NCBI GenBank assembly: GCA_022494885.1
Contig: JAGVSM010000496.1
Span: 1-64,000 of the forward strand
Source: Micrasema longulum
Taxonomy: Eukaryota; Arthropoda; Insecta; Trichoptera; Brachycentridae
Reading direction: 5' to 3'
Length of the DNA: 64,000 nucleotides
Positions 9,003-20,726 of the stretch are shown in pieces. A model generated the notes under the pieces. That model ran no database searches. It had not been told where the DNA came from and saw only the letters and a program-made list of their open reading frames with translations. Positions within the stretch are counted from its first letter, which is position 1. Every line of letters begins with the position of its first letter. The position numbers were made by a program, and so were the translations under genes.

Positions 9003-9482
9003 ATATAACCACATAACGGCTTTTCTATGTCAAGCGGTTTCGAGACGTACTTGTCTCTTCGTCAGGACATCTTCACCACAGTAGTTGCACAAACATATTA
9101 TAACACCAACGTTCTGGTAAAAACATGATATTAGAAGGACGTTTAATCATGTGGTAACAAAAGTTGGAAAAGGGGGAGAAAGAGAGGATTATCAATTTAC
9201 TAGATAAAGAACGACCATTACAATTGAACATAGTATATTGAAAGGTTATTTCATTATTCATAAAATGGACATTATCTTTAAAAGTCTTCCTGATGGGAAA
9301 TATTTTCAAATTATTTACTTTTAAGCCATTGTCATTGGTATTTTAACTCCCGTATCCTAATAAAAGTCAATATTAAAATTGATTCGGCGATTTGCGAATT
9401 GGAATTAAAAAGTGTCCTGACGAAAAGACGGGCACGTTTTAAAACTGTTATACATAGAAAAGTCTATAAGTGGTTGGTTATA
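9003..9482. mobile_element. Non-autonomous DNA element with TIRs of about 65 bp
   Basis: The left arm (9003-9068) reads TATAACCACATAACGG, CTTTTCTATGT and CTTCGTCAGGAC. The right arm (9416-9482), read on the minus strand, gives TATAACCAACCACTTATAGA, CTTTTCTATGT and CTTTTCGTCAGGACAC. The arms are imperfect but collinear. The interior of about 350 bp has no transposase. A third arm-like piece lies at 34312-34340 (TTTTTTCGTCAGGACAC). Confidence 0.65.
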
Positions 9483-9489
9483 AAAAAAA

Positions 9490-11150
9490 TCTTATAAACA
9501 TAAAGTGTAATAGGTACTCGATCAGATTTTGAAGTAAAATTTTAAAATTTTCGAAGTTATTTTTAATTAAAGCATTTGTGCTCAGCAAGATGTGTGGGTC
9601 TTTTTTTATTTATTTTTTGTTCATGTGAACTGCAAATATTGGAATAGGGATTATGTATTTACTCGTATGTATAATCAAGTAAGACTGCGGTCCCAGAAGA
9701 CTCGTCCGAGTACCTCTCAAGGCGATGGACAGTAGATACAACACTGTACGTGGCTACTCTGGGACTTGGCCACTAATAATGATGGACGTACAAACGTAAT
9801 GTGCTGTCAATATGTCTGCGAGGTAATTATTGGACGGTCAATCTTTGGCAGAATCGCGATATTGACTATGTATTATCTTAGAAAAATACATTATTTTTCA
9901 AAAATGGTTTAGTCGGGACGAAAAAATCGTTAATATGATGAAGGTACCTACTATTTTTTCGGTTGTAGTTTAGGACAATGTGAACGCGTACGCCTTTTTA
10001 TTTATGCATCCAGTATTCAAATAAGCAGTGTCACATTGTTCAAATGACAGATCTTTTGGTTTATTATGCTGAATCCTTCACATTTTTCGTACGAGAAATG
10101 GACATTGTTTACGGTTGGCGCGCTTTAATCATATTCCGAGGAACTCCGCCGCCATCGCCATACTCCAACGGTGATGGCATCCGATGGATTTAAATAATAT
10201 TTGAATAACGTCAATACACAAACAGACTCACAATGGCGTCCGAATATGAAATGTGCGCCCAATAATGTATGTTGCTCTCAATTCGCAGGGTCAGATATTA
10301 TTAATGCCAGCTCGGCCATGTCTTGCTCGAGGAGCCATGTAACTTCGTAAAGCTGTAGTTAGAAACCCAGTATTATTATTACATTCTACATCACAACTAC
10401 CTTATTTCATTCATAGATCATTATACCTCTATGAGTAATGATTTTTTGTATTGATCAAAATAACGCTGCAAACTGCTGTCATTTGCATTGCAATTTGCTT
10501 TGTATTATTAAATACAAATTTGTAGGTCATATTCTTAACGTTTGTAAGTAAATCAGTAACTAATATTATAAGCGATGACTAATTGCCATATCCCAAAAAG
10601 CGATATAGTTATCGATTTTAAATATCAAAGGAATCGATTAGACACTGCAGCAAATTCGATTAAAAAACCAGTTATTAACACAAGACAGAAAATCTTGCTA
10701 AAAGTGAAAGTAAGTATAAAAGAATTTATTATTATAAGATCTTTAGGTTTCTTTCCATTATTTATAGTTATGTCGGTTTTCTTATAGTTTTTTAAAAATA
10801 GTTTTTTTAATTTTTTCATGTTTATCTAGTATTAAAGCTTAAGTTTTTTTTTTAAAAACGTTATTCTTTAAAAAAAATATATTATGTTTAAACCAGTGTC
10901 ACCAGTTTTTAGACTTACTTTATTTTTTTATTAATGTATTATTTTAATACACTGCATGATGTGAATAATTAAAAAGGATGACGAGTCTAGAAATAAATAT
11001 ATCTTGTATGTTATTTTTATACGTATGTCCAGTTGCCTGTCATTGTTCCTTAATAAAATAAATAAATACTAATTCTCAATCGTGTACATTAGTTTTATTT
11101 ATTTGAAAAGTAATTCGATTTTGTAATAAAACCTTTATTATATCCTCATT
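9490..11150. other. Intergenic DNA without recognised gene
   Basis: Two moderately GC-rich patches (9680-9860 and 10110-10350, the latter with CCGCCGCCATCGCC) stand out from AT-rich flanks but encode no frame I recognise. The frame at 10575-10787 overlaps an equally long antisense frame and is probably chance. Confidence 0.4.
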
Positions 11151-11159
11151 TTGGAGCTC

Positions 11160-11520
11160 TCTTACTAAAAACTGCGTGTAAACTCTCATTTTTCCTCATC
11201 AGAAGGAATCACGCTTGTACCATTTCGGCAGATCTCATGCAAAGCAGGTAGACATGATCCTGGAATACTTGCTGAGCGAGCCTCCCCAGAATAACAGTCC
11301 AGAGTTTCGCTGAACGCAGAGTAAGATAGACATCTCAATAACCGAGATATGAAATCTGCAATGGATTTGGCCGAGGGATTGGAACGGCTGCAATCATTCA
11401 TCAAACCCCGCCCGGTATTGCCAGACGATGGAAGTTGTCAAGTTTTTGTGATATACGGCCATCACCCGTCGTTGCACTGAGCTTAGATACTCCAAAGAGA
11501 CACGGTCCATTATGCAAACT
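11160..11520. other. GC-richer block of unknown origin
   Basis: The composition changes abruptly from AT-rich to balanced for about 350 bases. A 72-codon frame runs on the minus strand (11186-11404), with words such as SIADFISRLLRCL. It resembles decayed coding sequence of a mobile element, but I cannot name a family. Confidence 0.3.
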
Positions 11521-11727
11521 CCAAATAAAGACTAAGTGCCGTGTGCAAATAATCATTATTTCTGTTCGCAATTTCATAATTTAGTAAGTATTTAAGATCA
11601 AGTAAGATGTCAAAATATCTCACAGTTTCATAAAACAATGATGTGAAATATTTTTTTGAAAATATGTTTTACACGGCACAATGTTTTTGAGTTTCGCTAG
11701 AAAGGAATCTAAAGTAAATACCAGAAG

Positions 11728-12075
11728 AATAAGCATATTATAGCAGAGACGGAGAATATTTAAGAAAAGAGTTTTTACAGGGATTATAACCTGTTATTGG
11801 CTGGTTTACGTGGCTAATTTACACACTGTGTAACATTTACCATTTTACCTGTGTGTAAATATCCATATTCATTCAATTTAATATTTTTGCAGGTAAATGT
11901 TACACAGTGTGAAAAGTGGTTACTTAATTCTGCTAAAGACAGGTCACCAGTCTTGTAAATGCCTAAAATTTCATATTCCCTTCTCAAAATATTCTACAAC
12001 TTTGTTCCAATATGTTAATCTGTATTACTCCCTAAAGTGGAATTCTGTCCTTTGTCTATAAAATTTTTGACATAT
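11728..12075. mobile_element. MITE-1 foldback copy
   Basis: The left arm has GTTATTGGCTGGTTTACGTG and CACACTGTGTAACATTTACC. The right arm mirrors it with GGTAAATGTTACACAGTGTG and continues to GTAAATGCCTAAAATTTC, ATTCCCTTCTCAAAATATT and ACTCCCTAAAGTGGAATTC. The centre is near 11865. A compact palindromic member of the family. Confidence 0.65.
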
Positions 12076-12177
12076 TCAAAATATAGTAAGACGAATCATT
12101 TTGGTTTCAATACCCAAAAGATTAAGTTACGCAACGTTCGGTAAAGCAATGTTTACTATAAAAATTTTACTATACTA

Positions 12178-12400
12178 AATTTGTTACAACAGAGAGAGAA
12201 AACATTTTTGAGAAAGGAATATGGAAGTTTAGGCATTTAAAGGGCTTACGACTTGTCATTATAAGCCCTGTTAATGCCTAGCCTTACATATTCCCTTCTT
12301 AAATATGTTTTCCCTCTCCGTTGCAACGAACTTAGATCTTAATAACTCCCTAGCGAAGAAATCCAGCCTGTCTTAAAATATTTGGACATACTCAAAACAT
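12178..12400. mobile_element. MITE-1 foldback copy, compact
   Basis: The left arm reads ACAACAGAGAGAGAAAACAT, GGAATATGGAAGTTTAGGCA and AAGGGCTTACGACTTGTCAT. The right arm mirrors it with ATAAGCCCTGTTAATGCCTA, CATATTCCCTTCTTAAATAT and TTTTCCCTCTCCGTTGCAAC, then ATAACTCCCTAGCGAAGAAA. The centre is near 12262. The inner TTACACAGTG segment is missing, so this is a deletion derivative. Confidence 0.65.
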
Positions 12401-12409
12401 TGTTGAATT

Positions 12410-13185
12410 TTATTTTTGTTTATTTATTTATTTTATTAGAAGAAAAACATCAGTAAAATATACCTGGTTTATCAACATGTAAAAAAAGGTACAAGGAAAA
12501 AACATTTGAATTACATGTAAAAATTAAATACAGGAATCATTTACATAAAATAATCAATCCAGGATATTGTTCTTAAAAATAATTGTTTTAGTGCCAATTA
12601 ATTATAAATCAGTATTGATGATCTGATTTTTTAAAATAGAAATTTTAAACAAGTAATCAATTTATTGAGATTACTATTTGATGCACCCAATGAATGATTT
12701 GCTATGAAGTTGAAATAAAAAGATAATCTTATAAATAATCATATTTTATCTTATTAGGATAGGATTTATTATCGAGCAGCTACTACCGCTGGCACTGATT
12801 CTAGTCATCACAAAGCATTATTAATGTTACCTTGCTTTATGATTTATCGCTTTGTCTTTTTATGGTCCGCATATATCAGGCCATTTACATTTTAAGTCGA
12901 TAAAAATATTATTCTTTGTAAATATCCCTGTGTTTAGAATTTGTCACAAGACATTGAAATCGAAGAATATATTTCAATAAATTGCATACGTTTTGAGGTA
13001 AAGCATTCATTATAAATGTATCAAGATAAACTATTGCATTTATATATTGAATTAGTTTTGGACAAAAAAAAGAAATATTGAAAAGTGTTGAAAAGGTAAT
13101 AATTATGAAAAAAGATCATGAAATGTAAATTTAGTCCACATTAAATACAAAAATAAATAACAATAAACAAGAGATAAAGAGAAAA
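12410..13185. other. AT-rich intergenic DNA
   Basis: There are T-rich and A-rich runs and many short stops in all frames. Nothing recognisable apart from flanking repeats. Confidence 0.4.
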
Positions 13186-13190
13186 ACCGT

Positions 13191-13367
13191 TGTGTGTGTG
13201 AAATAGAACACGAATCCCAGTGGTGTGTTTTCGACTCGATTGCTACTCTTAAGTGAAAATTCTGTAAAAGGAATTCGAGGGGGGAAAAGTCCGCCTCGTA
13301 GTGTAGTGACAGGCGCGTTTGCCTACCATGTTTGAGGTTCTATTTTTGGGAGGTTCAAAATTAAATA
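13191..13367 (+). mobile_element. SINE-A composite SINE
   Basis: The head TGTGTGTGAAATAGAACACG is followed by TTTCGACTCGATTGCTACTC, GAATTCGAGGGGGG, then the tRNA-like AAGTCCGCCTCGTAGTGTAG, GCGCGTTTGCCTACCATG and a decayed B box (GAGGTTCTATTTTTGGGAGG). It is one of the best copies showing head and tRNA-like part together. Confidence 0.65.
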
Positions 13368-13419
13368 TTTGGTTGTTACGTGGTTTATAGATACCGCATG
13401 TTTTAAATTTGTGAAAATA

Positions 13420-13875
13420 TTTTTAGACAAGGACTGGATTCAACCCCCTAGAGAACTGTTAATATTAAAATATTTCAACAGATATGAAGAACATTTTAGA
13501 TAAGGGAATATATTTGCAGGGTTTATGGTCTGTCATTGACCGGTCTTAGTGGTTACTGCGTTACTGGTTTGTTCTTGATAAATCCACCTAGTCCAATAAG
13601 AAGTATAAGGCTTCGCCTAGTATGTACGTAAAATAATTCAATCAGATGAATCTCACCCGCCTCAATAAAGGTTTCAGCACTTTGACTTCACAAACATGAA
13701 TAGGTGGAACAATTGAAGAAAAATAGATGTTCAAATATAGGCAGAATGGTGAATATTACACAGTGTGTGAAGATGTCACTTAAACCAGCCAATGACCGGT
13801 CATAAGCCCTGTAGATGCATAGAATTCTATATTCCGTTATCTATAGTGTTCTTCGACCCCGTTGTAATGTGCAAC
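13420..13875. mobile_element. MITE-1 foldback copy, full-size
   Basis: The left arm has AAGGACTGGATTCAACCCCC, AGGGAATATATTTGCAGGG and CATTGACCGGTCTTAGTGGT. The right arm has GGTGAATATTACACAGTGTG, CACTTAAACCAGCCAATGAC and ATAAGCCCTGTAGATGCATA. About 180 bases lie between the arms, with AATCTCACCCGCC shared with the intron-3 copy. Related left-arm words recur at 21440-21560 (AAGGACTGGATTCCACCC). Confidence 0.65.
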
Positions 13876-14924
13876 GTGCAAGTTTTATATTTCTGACAAA
13901 TTATTAAATATGCTTCCAGTCGAAATCAAGATAACTAATGACAAACAGTATTTTAAAAGAGAATTCAAAATCTGGCTGAATAAAATTAGGATAGAAAAAA
14001 TATTTGGATGGCATGTGAAATACATAAAAAACAAACAAAAACACGAACACTCTACAGCCCTCTTCATAACAGGTTTCCCTAGTTAGGAGCACTCTTTAAT
14101 TACCTTTGCACATAAAATATTTTATTTTGTAAATACTTTTTTTTTTCAATCTGTCAATTGTGTGGATCAGATAAATTTCTAACATAATTAATGAGTTGTG
14201 TGTAATATATACTATACTGTAAAAATCATACACAGATTACAGTTTTCCTAATACATATAAAGCTCTTCTATCTTTCTAAAACACGCTCATGTCTGTTCAT
14301 TAGGGGCGTCTCAGCTTAATTGACGGCTGTTAGATGAGTGCAATTATCGTTTGAGTCTTTCAGTATGATTGTACTATGCTAGGGGTGATTATAACGATGT
14401 TCGGTCAGCAAAATATTCACCCCAATCCTGCTGTAAATTCTACTTAAAATATAAACAATCCAAACAAAAGTGCATCGTTATAATGTAAAGGTTAGCGGAT
14501 CATCGTAAAGACAATGGTCACTGTTGCAATCCCTGATTAATTTAACATCCAAAAAATCTCAACATTTTCCAATGGTTTTCTACGCCTTATAAAATTATTT
14601 ATATATTTTTAGAAACAGTCGACAATGATGTAATAACATAAAAAAGATACGTTTAAAAAATAGACCAGCGAAGTTTCTAAATAAAAATCATACATATTAA
14701 ATTGTGGTACAACAAAAGTATGTAATTATGTGTATTTGTATGACAATATGTGTAGTGGTGTTTTTATGGGTATTTGTGAGGGATTAAGTGTTTAGGTGTG
14801 TGTAAGCGTGAGAATCAATAAGTAGCAAGTGGGAGCGCATCGCATCTAGAAAGAATGAGTCTTAATTTATTTTGAAATAATTAACAAATAAATAAAAGGG
14901 GCATGTTAAATACATCAATAGATG

Positions 14925-15426
14925 AAAAAAAAAGGATTGTAGTTTGAGCAAGAATGATGGAGGAAAGAGTGTTGTCCATAGTTAGTGCTACAGACTGGCA
15001 GATGGAATAAATACTTATTTCTTATCACGCGAAAGAGGACGTTATATTAATTTTGGGGAGTAGGTTAAAAGAGTCTACTTTATCATTTAATAATCAATAT
15101 ATTATCTGTAGATATAGCACGTCTATTTTCAAGGGTAAAAAAAATCCATTTTGTTAAGCAGATTGGCTGTAAGTGCGAAGCGTTTTATTGTTTTTATAAT
15201 CTAAATATATATTTTTTAAAATTTGAACATTTTCAATCTTTTCTATGTTTGTTATGTATTGTGGGCTCCACACAATGGATGCAAACTCCAAGTTACTGCG
15301 TACAAAAGTGTTGTATATAGTTTTCAATGTATTTGGTTTTTTAAAGGGTTTGGATATTCTTAAAATGAAGCCTAGTATTTGGTAAGCTTTTTCAACAATA
15401 GAATTTATGTAAGACACAAACAGCAA
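14925..15426 (-). pseudogene. Jockey-like reverse transcriptase C-terminus, truncated and frameshifted
   Basis: The minus strand from 15426 encodes a C-terminal reverse-transcriptase region: IVEKAYQILGFILR, NTLKTIYNTFVRSNLEFASI and VWSPQY are the usual words after the palm domain of Jockey-type elements. The open frame stops at 15154. In shifted frames it continues with RRAISTDNIL, LFRVIRNKYLFHLPV and STNYGQHSF, also typical. The 5' end is truncated at about 15426. This is a relic with at least two shifts. The 3' UTR may extend to about 14640. Confidence 0.75.
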
Positions 15427-15429
15427 TTA

Positions 15430-16750
15430 TGATAGGTATACAAAAAAAATATTTAATACAGAGTAGAGACTTTTAGTCCTGTTACTATCATTCTCAATTT
15501 TGATTTCATATTATTTTAATGTATTTATTATTATGATTCCATTTGAGTTCTTTTGAAACATACCACATGTCGTTGATTGAAGGGGGATGAAGACAGAAGA
15601 TGATTACTTTGGGGGCTGTTTCAATGATGATCATCAAGGGAGTAATTATTAGTGTACGTAGATACATTTATTTTTCTCGTCGATTTACTACAACGATGAT
15701 TATTTACTATTTATTTTAGCAAAACGTATTGATCCTTTACTAGACATCTTTTATTTTTTAACGTAAACCATCATAATTTTATTGATCACACCCAATAATG
15801 CATGGAGCGCATTGAAAAACCGAATGCATCTCAATCATCTGTTACGTGAAGGAAAGGTGACCAATCTTACGCTTCAGGTTCCAGTGCGGAGACAAAGAAG
15901 TGTTGCAATAAAAGTTTGTACATTCCTCCACATACCCGAAACCGATTTAAAGACCGTGAATTTTCCTATGCGTTTGACTCATACGAAAAAACAATGTTTT
16001 TTGTAAAATAATGAGTAAATCTTTGAAAATTTAGCGCGGTTTTTTAGTGAAATTATGTGACGGGTCTTTTTCGAATATCATCTTTCACCCTGACGGTTCT
16101 TTTGTTTTGTTTTTATATTAAATTTTAATGAAATTTTCTAAGGGCAGGTTGTTTTATTATAATCGTTATTTAAAAAATTCCTAACTCCGACGCCCTACAT
16201 ATAAGCTACCAAAAGATAAATCCCATAATCATGCATTTAATCACCAATTATTATTTCATTGTTATTAACTACATTAATTTTATCAAGTAACATTGCAGGG
16301 ATTTTTAGTAGGTAAATACTATGTTTGACAATTTAAACATCGTGGGTTACCAACACTATTTCCCTTTGATGGGAAATGACGGCATAAAATATAAGTTCAG
16401 TCCGTACCCAGAGACGCTGGGATCCCTGGACTATGCGTGAATTTTTTTTTACCAACCATTCTGCACTTTCTCTCAAAGACGAAAATTTCGCAAGAATCGG
16501 TATCTGAATTTTGGAGCACCCCTGAGAATTTCCCATTTCTCAACCCAAAAGCTAACAAACTGAGTAAATAATCTGAAATTCCTAATATTTTAATCTAAGT
16601 CAGGATTCCAGACTGGTCTGATAATATCCATCAGACGTTATCCATCCAACATTACTTCCCTATCCTCATTCATAAAGAGACAATGCCATTACACATATAT
16701 ATTTTTTTTTAAAACTGTGAATCAGCTTTTAAATAAATTTATTTTTACAG
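15430..16750. other. Intergenic DNA without recognised gene
   Basis: Several frames of 60-74 codons occur (15782-16006 +, 16333-16536 -), but none has recognisable domains, splice context or start/stop signals. Confidence 0.4.
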
Positions 16751-16755
16751 CCTTT

Positions 16756-16905
16756 ACAGGAAACCCGGGGCTTCAAGTATGAAAAGCGAATGCGCCAACC
16801 ACTAGGTACAATACGAGGTGGACTTATCTCCTCTCCTTGTCGGTTCTACTTGAGGGTAGCCATCACATTGCAAAAAAAAAACCAGGATTTTAGTTCTACT
16901 TTGTG
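16756..16905 (-). mobile_element. SINE-A composite SINE
   Basis: On the minus strand it reads AAAGTAGAACTAAAATCCTG (head), GATGGCTACCCTCAAGTAGA, GGAGATAAGTCCACCTCGTA, GTGGTTGGCGCATTCGC and a B-box-like GCCCCGGGTTTCCTG. Same order and spacing as the copies on the plus strand. Confidence 0.65.
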
Positions 16906-17239
16906 TACATAATTGTATTCTTCATTCGCTCTGATATCGACGAAAATAAATTATTATTGGCAAGAATTTTCGTCCGTTTTTGTTTAAAATTTATCAGTAA
17001 TAAATTGTAGTAAGTATCTTTAAATTTCCAATATTTGAAATGCGATTTTGAACGAAATTTGCTATAGCGTACTGCACATGGTCAAATTTAGACTTTTTTT
17101 AAATTACTACTACAGAAAACAAAAAAAAGCTTTTTTATAGGACAACAAAATTACAAACACTCCTAAAATTGAAATCAAAATGTTATCATATAAAATAAAT
17201 TACTTTGATATTTCTCAGACGTGACGTAGGCATGTACAT

Positions 17240-18000
17240 ATTGCACGTTTAGAACGAAAACGACTTAACTCAAAAAAACCTTAAAATGAGGTAAGGTCAT
17301 AAAACGACTCCAATGAACACTAACCATCTTTCTGCATTAAAAAAATGTAACATTCTGGAAATAGGACAAAACCTTTACATCGGTCTCTTTGTTACTCGGA
17401 GAATGTAGATTCCGTGTCAGTACGGAAGCGACGCTATTAGTGTTGTATTTTTATTGCTGTATGAAGGACGCAGCGCAAACAAACATATAGTGACTGAAAA
17501 CCGGTTGAGTCGATTTTATTCCGATGCAAATGGCAACTAAACATTATTTTTTTAAATATTAAAATGACCTATTTAGCTTTGTAATTGTTTCGTTCCGACT
17601 TACCGATACTTATAGTGACTTATTTGAGTTAACGTCATTTCATGAATAAATAAAAACATGTGTTTGGTGACCTGATCTGACCCAATAAGAGTTATGTCAT
17701 TTAATGATTTATCAAAGTGCATTTGTTAGTTTGTTTTTTTATCTAATAACGACTCATAAAATAAATGACTTGAATAAACTTATAATAATTTATTTTTAAT
17801 ACACTTTTTTTTCATAAATTCATGATGAATCCATTCGGTATAGTTTTTAATTCCAAATTTGGTGCTTATTTTGAAAAATACATACAATAAACAATCGACG
17901 AAAGAATACGAAAGTGTCACAATTTACATTCTTCTTTTGCAGTTGTCCAAAAAGTAGATTTTTTAAGTTAAGTCGCTTTTGTCCTAAAGGTGCGATATAT
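17240..18000. mobile_element. TIR element 'T', copy 1 (about 760 bp)
   Basis: The left end reads TTGCACGTTTAGAACGAAAA and CGACTTAACTC. The right end, read inversely, gives ATATCGCACCTTTAGGACAA and AAGCGACTTAAC. The interior (for example GTCAGTACGGAAGCGACGCT, TTGAGTCGATTTTATT, AATCGACGAAAGAATACGAA) matches 25868-26609 along its whole length. There is no transposase frame. Non-autonomous DNA transposon. Confidence 0.75.
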
Positions 18001-20650
18001 TATGTCAGCAGCGAGTGTAACTGCGGATATTTAGCGAAAAACATTCTTAGGAAATATTGTGAGATGTTCCAGACAATTCGTTCTGAATTATCATGTTTTT
18101 CTCCAAATGATCTGCGAACATACTAATCTGCGGTGGGGTCATTAGAAGAAGGCGAAGGAGAGGACTAATGATATATTTGTGGAAATAAACAGTACATAAA
18201 ACCGTTTATTTTTCTATTCTTGTAAGAAAACTAAGTAATCTGAGGTTATTTCTTTATGTTACGAATACTAGTCAAAAAAAATCTGACTGTGCAAATATAT
18301 ACTTACAACATTAAGAGTGTCATTAAGTGAGTAAAAATATGCGTGATTTATTTGTATAATACAATATTAACTAATTTTATAAGTACGATGAACTCAAAAA
18401 TTATAAGAACAATCAGTTCTTTGATTAAAAGCTTATTAAAATCAGAAATATTAGGAGAATCAAGATCTTAGATTTTTATGAAAGGAATCTATCAGTTTGC
18501 TAATCGGTGCGTACAAGATGAACTCCAGAAGCATTTTATATACACAATAAATATTATTGTGTGTTATGTGTTTGGTAGGGCGTCTCATTGTGAAACATAT
18601 GGAAGTTCTCAGTTGAAAATTAAAATGTACGAGTATACACACGTAGTCTGTAGTCGAATTAGTAATATTGTGTTAACGTCTTACAAACAAATAAATGTGC
18701 AGATATAGTTCAAAATGAGTACATATCACCGAAAATAGAAAAATTAATTAGAAATCGTATGTGCTTAATTATTAAAACTTGTGTACTAACTTGTTTTTAT
18801 TTTATAATGACATATTTTTGCAAAAGCATGGACACGTGAGCTTAATCCATGGGACTTATATCTTTTGTACAGTTAGGATGAATTAATCCAATACAACATC
18901 GTGACAAGTGCGGTTATTATAATATTTTATTAATTTCTTTATTCTTTCGATAAACGACTCAAAACTAACGATATTTATTTAATTATCACCGTGGACATAT
19001 TTTGTATTTCATACCTTCATCTATGTTATTATTTTAAGTTATATAATATAATCAATTCCGCACTAGGCACAAGAACTTGCATATTTTTTATGGGTATTTT
19101 GTTTTGTTTTTTTAATACCCTTTTTCTTTAATTATGTTCCAAATATATAAAAACTTTACGTTTAAAAAAATAATGGACAACACAAATTTAATGAACTAAT
19201 TTGAAATAAGAATAAACTTCTAACGTCTAATAATCCAAAAACTCTTTAAAATATACTCAATACTCATTGTTTCAGGGCAATGAAACTTCAGAGGAACGTT
19301 TCTCGTAGTTTTTTTTATTTTAAATCCTAATAATTTTTTCGAAAATTTAAAAAAAAAAAAAAAATCGTTATTTGAATAAAAATGGAAACAACCTTTAATG
19401 TCTCGCACTAGCATTCCTTCCACAAACCTCAACCTTTCCCTTACTCAGCCGCTTCTCTAGTCCACGTCCGGTGCGTATCACTTCGTGAGGCAAACACATT
19501 TTCAAATTATTATTTTTTTAAATAAATTTTCCAAAAACATAATTAGAACGATTTTCAAAGCATATCATAAAAATGTTCTGGAGTTTCACGGTATGGCCCT
19601 GAAAATCAGTGTATTAATATGGCATTGATGCATGTCTAGTATGAATCGCTTGGATTCGGCGGTGGAATATATTACACGTGTTTATGTACATATATCTACA
19701 TACGCTTAGATAAAGTACATCCTCAAGTTAAGGGAGATACGCCACACATAAAGGTATGCACAAAACGTATAAAGCATTTAAGAAGTTTTAAGCCGTTTGC
19801 GAAAACAGATGTATCAGGGATGAAAATGCTTTTTCCTGGGGCATATTTTAGCACTAACTGACTGCTTTAGGTACTAAATCTTCCAGCGAATCTCGCGTTG
19901 GGCCCCTCGGGTAAGTAAATAGCTGCATTATACCCATTTTATAGCCGAGAACTTACCAAATTGTTAAAGATAATGTTATTTCTTTAAAGATATATATTTT
20001 ATTTCACCGTTCAAAGTGAATGAGAGGAGCTTACGGAGGCATGGGAAATCAATGAAAAATTCTGCACGCGAAATACTCGTTCATTCTTAGCAAGCTTAAC
20101 GTTTTATCGTTCAACTTAGTAAGTGATTATCGATGGACAATTCAACGAAGATGGATTTTTTGATAGAGGAACATGTAAGTCAAGTTAATTACATAACGTT
20201 TAACCATTGGCTTTGGTTTGTATATTGTTTATTATATTATTTATTTATGTATATCATAGTTTAACAATGCACAGAGTTTCTTTGTTTCAGGTCCCGACTA
20301 GCTAGGAAATTCCTGAGTTTAGAAATGACCTTCGTTGATACATGTGTTTTTTTCATCGCATTAAATGATGCTTAAAAAATTCAAATATCATATCAATAAT
20401 ATGAAAAAATTCCAAATAAATATAACCTAAAAAATATGCAAGTAATAATAAAAATTGAAGCGTAAATATAAATTAGAAAATATACCATTAATAGTTAAGA
20501 AATGAGACATAAATTTTAAAGATAAAAAAACATACCGATTGTAATAATGATTGAAGCATAAATTTAATTATAAAATATACTATTATTAAATTAAAAAATG
20601 AAACATAAATATGAATTAGCACATACATCGATAATAATAAAAATTGAAGC
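18001..20650. other. Intergenic DNA, few repeats
   Basis: There is a short palindrome at 18542-18562 (ACACAATAAATATTATTGTG). The 60-76 codon frames at 18460-18708 lie on opposite strands of the same bases and look like chance. Nothing else is recognised. Confidence 0.4.
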
Positions 20651-20656
20651 ACAAAT

Positions 20657-20726
20657 GAACTTAGTTATGCAGAAAGCACCCAGCCATGGAAAAGTGAAAC
20701 TGAGATAATGGCACCTTTATGAAAAG
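20657..20726 (+). repeat. Short dispersed repeat, second copy
   Basis: GTTATGCAGAAAGCACCCAG, GAAAAGTGAAACTGAGAT and GCACCTTTATGAAA match 3388-3457 in intron 2 of the defensin-like gene. Confidence 0.55.

Noticed and set aside
10575..10819. Overlapping frames on both strands, one with a GTAAGT-like donor
   Set aside because: Neither strand shows a recognisable domain or acceptor context. Equal lengths on both strands argue for chance.
17914..18126. Cys-containing frame (CPKSRFFKLSRFC, SECNCGY), considered as another CS-alpha-beta exon
   Set aside because: Cysteine spacing does not fit, and the first half lies in the terminal inverted repeat of element T.
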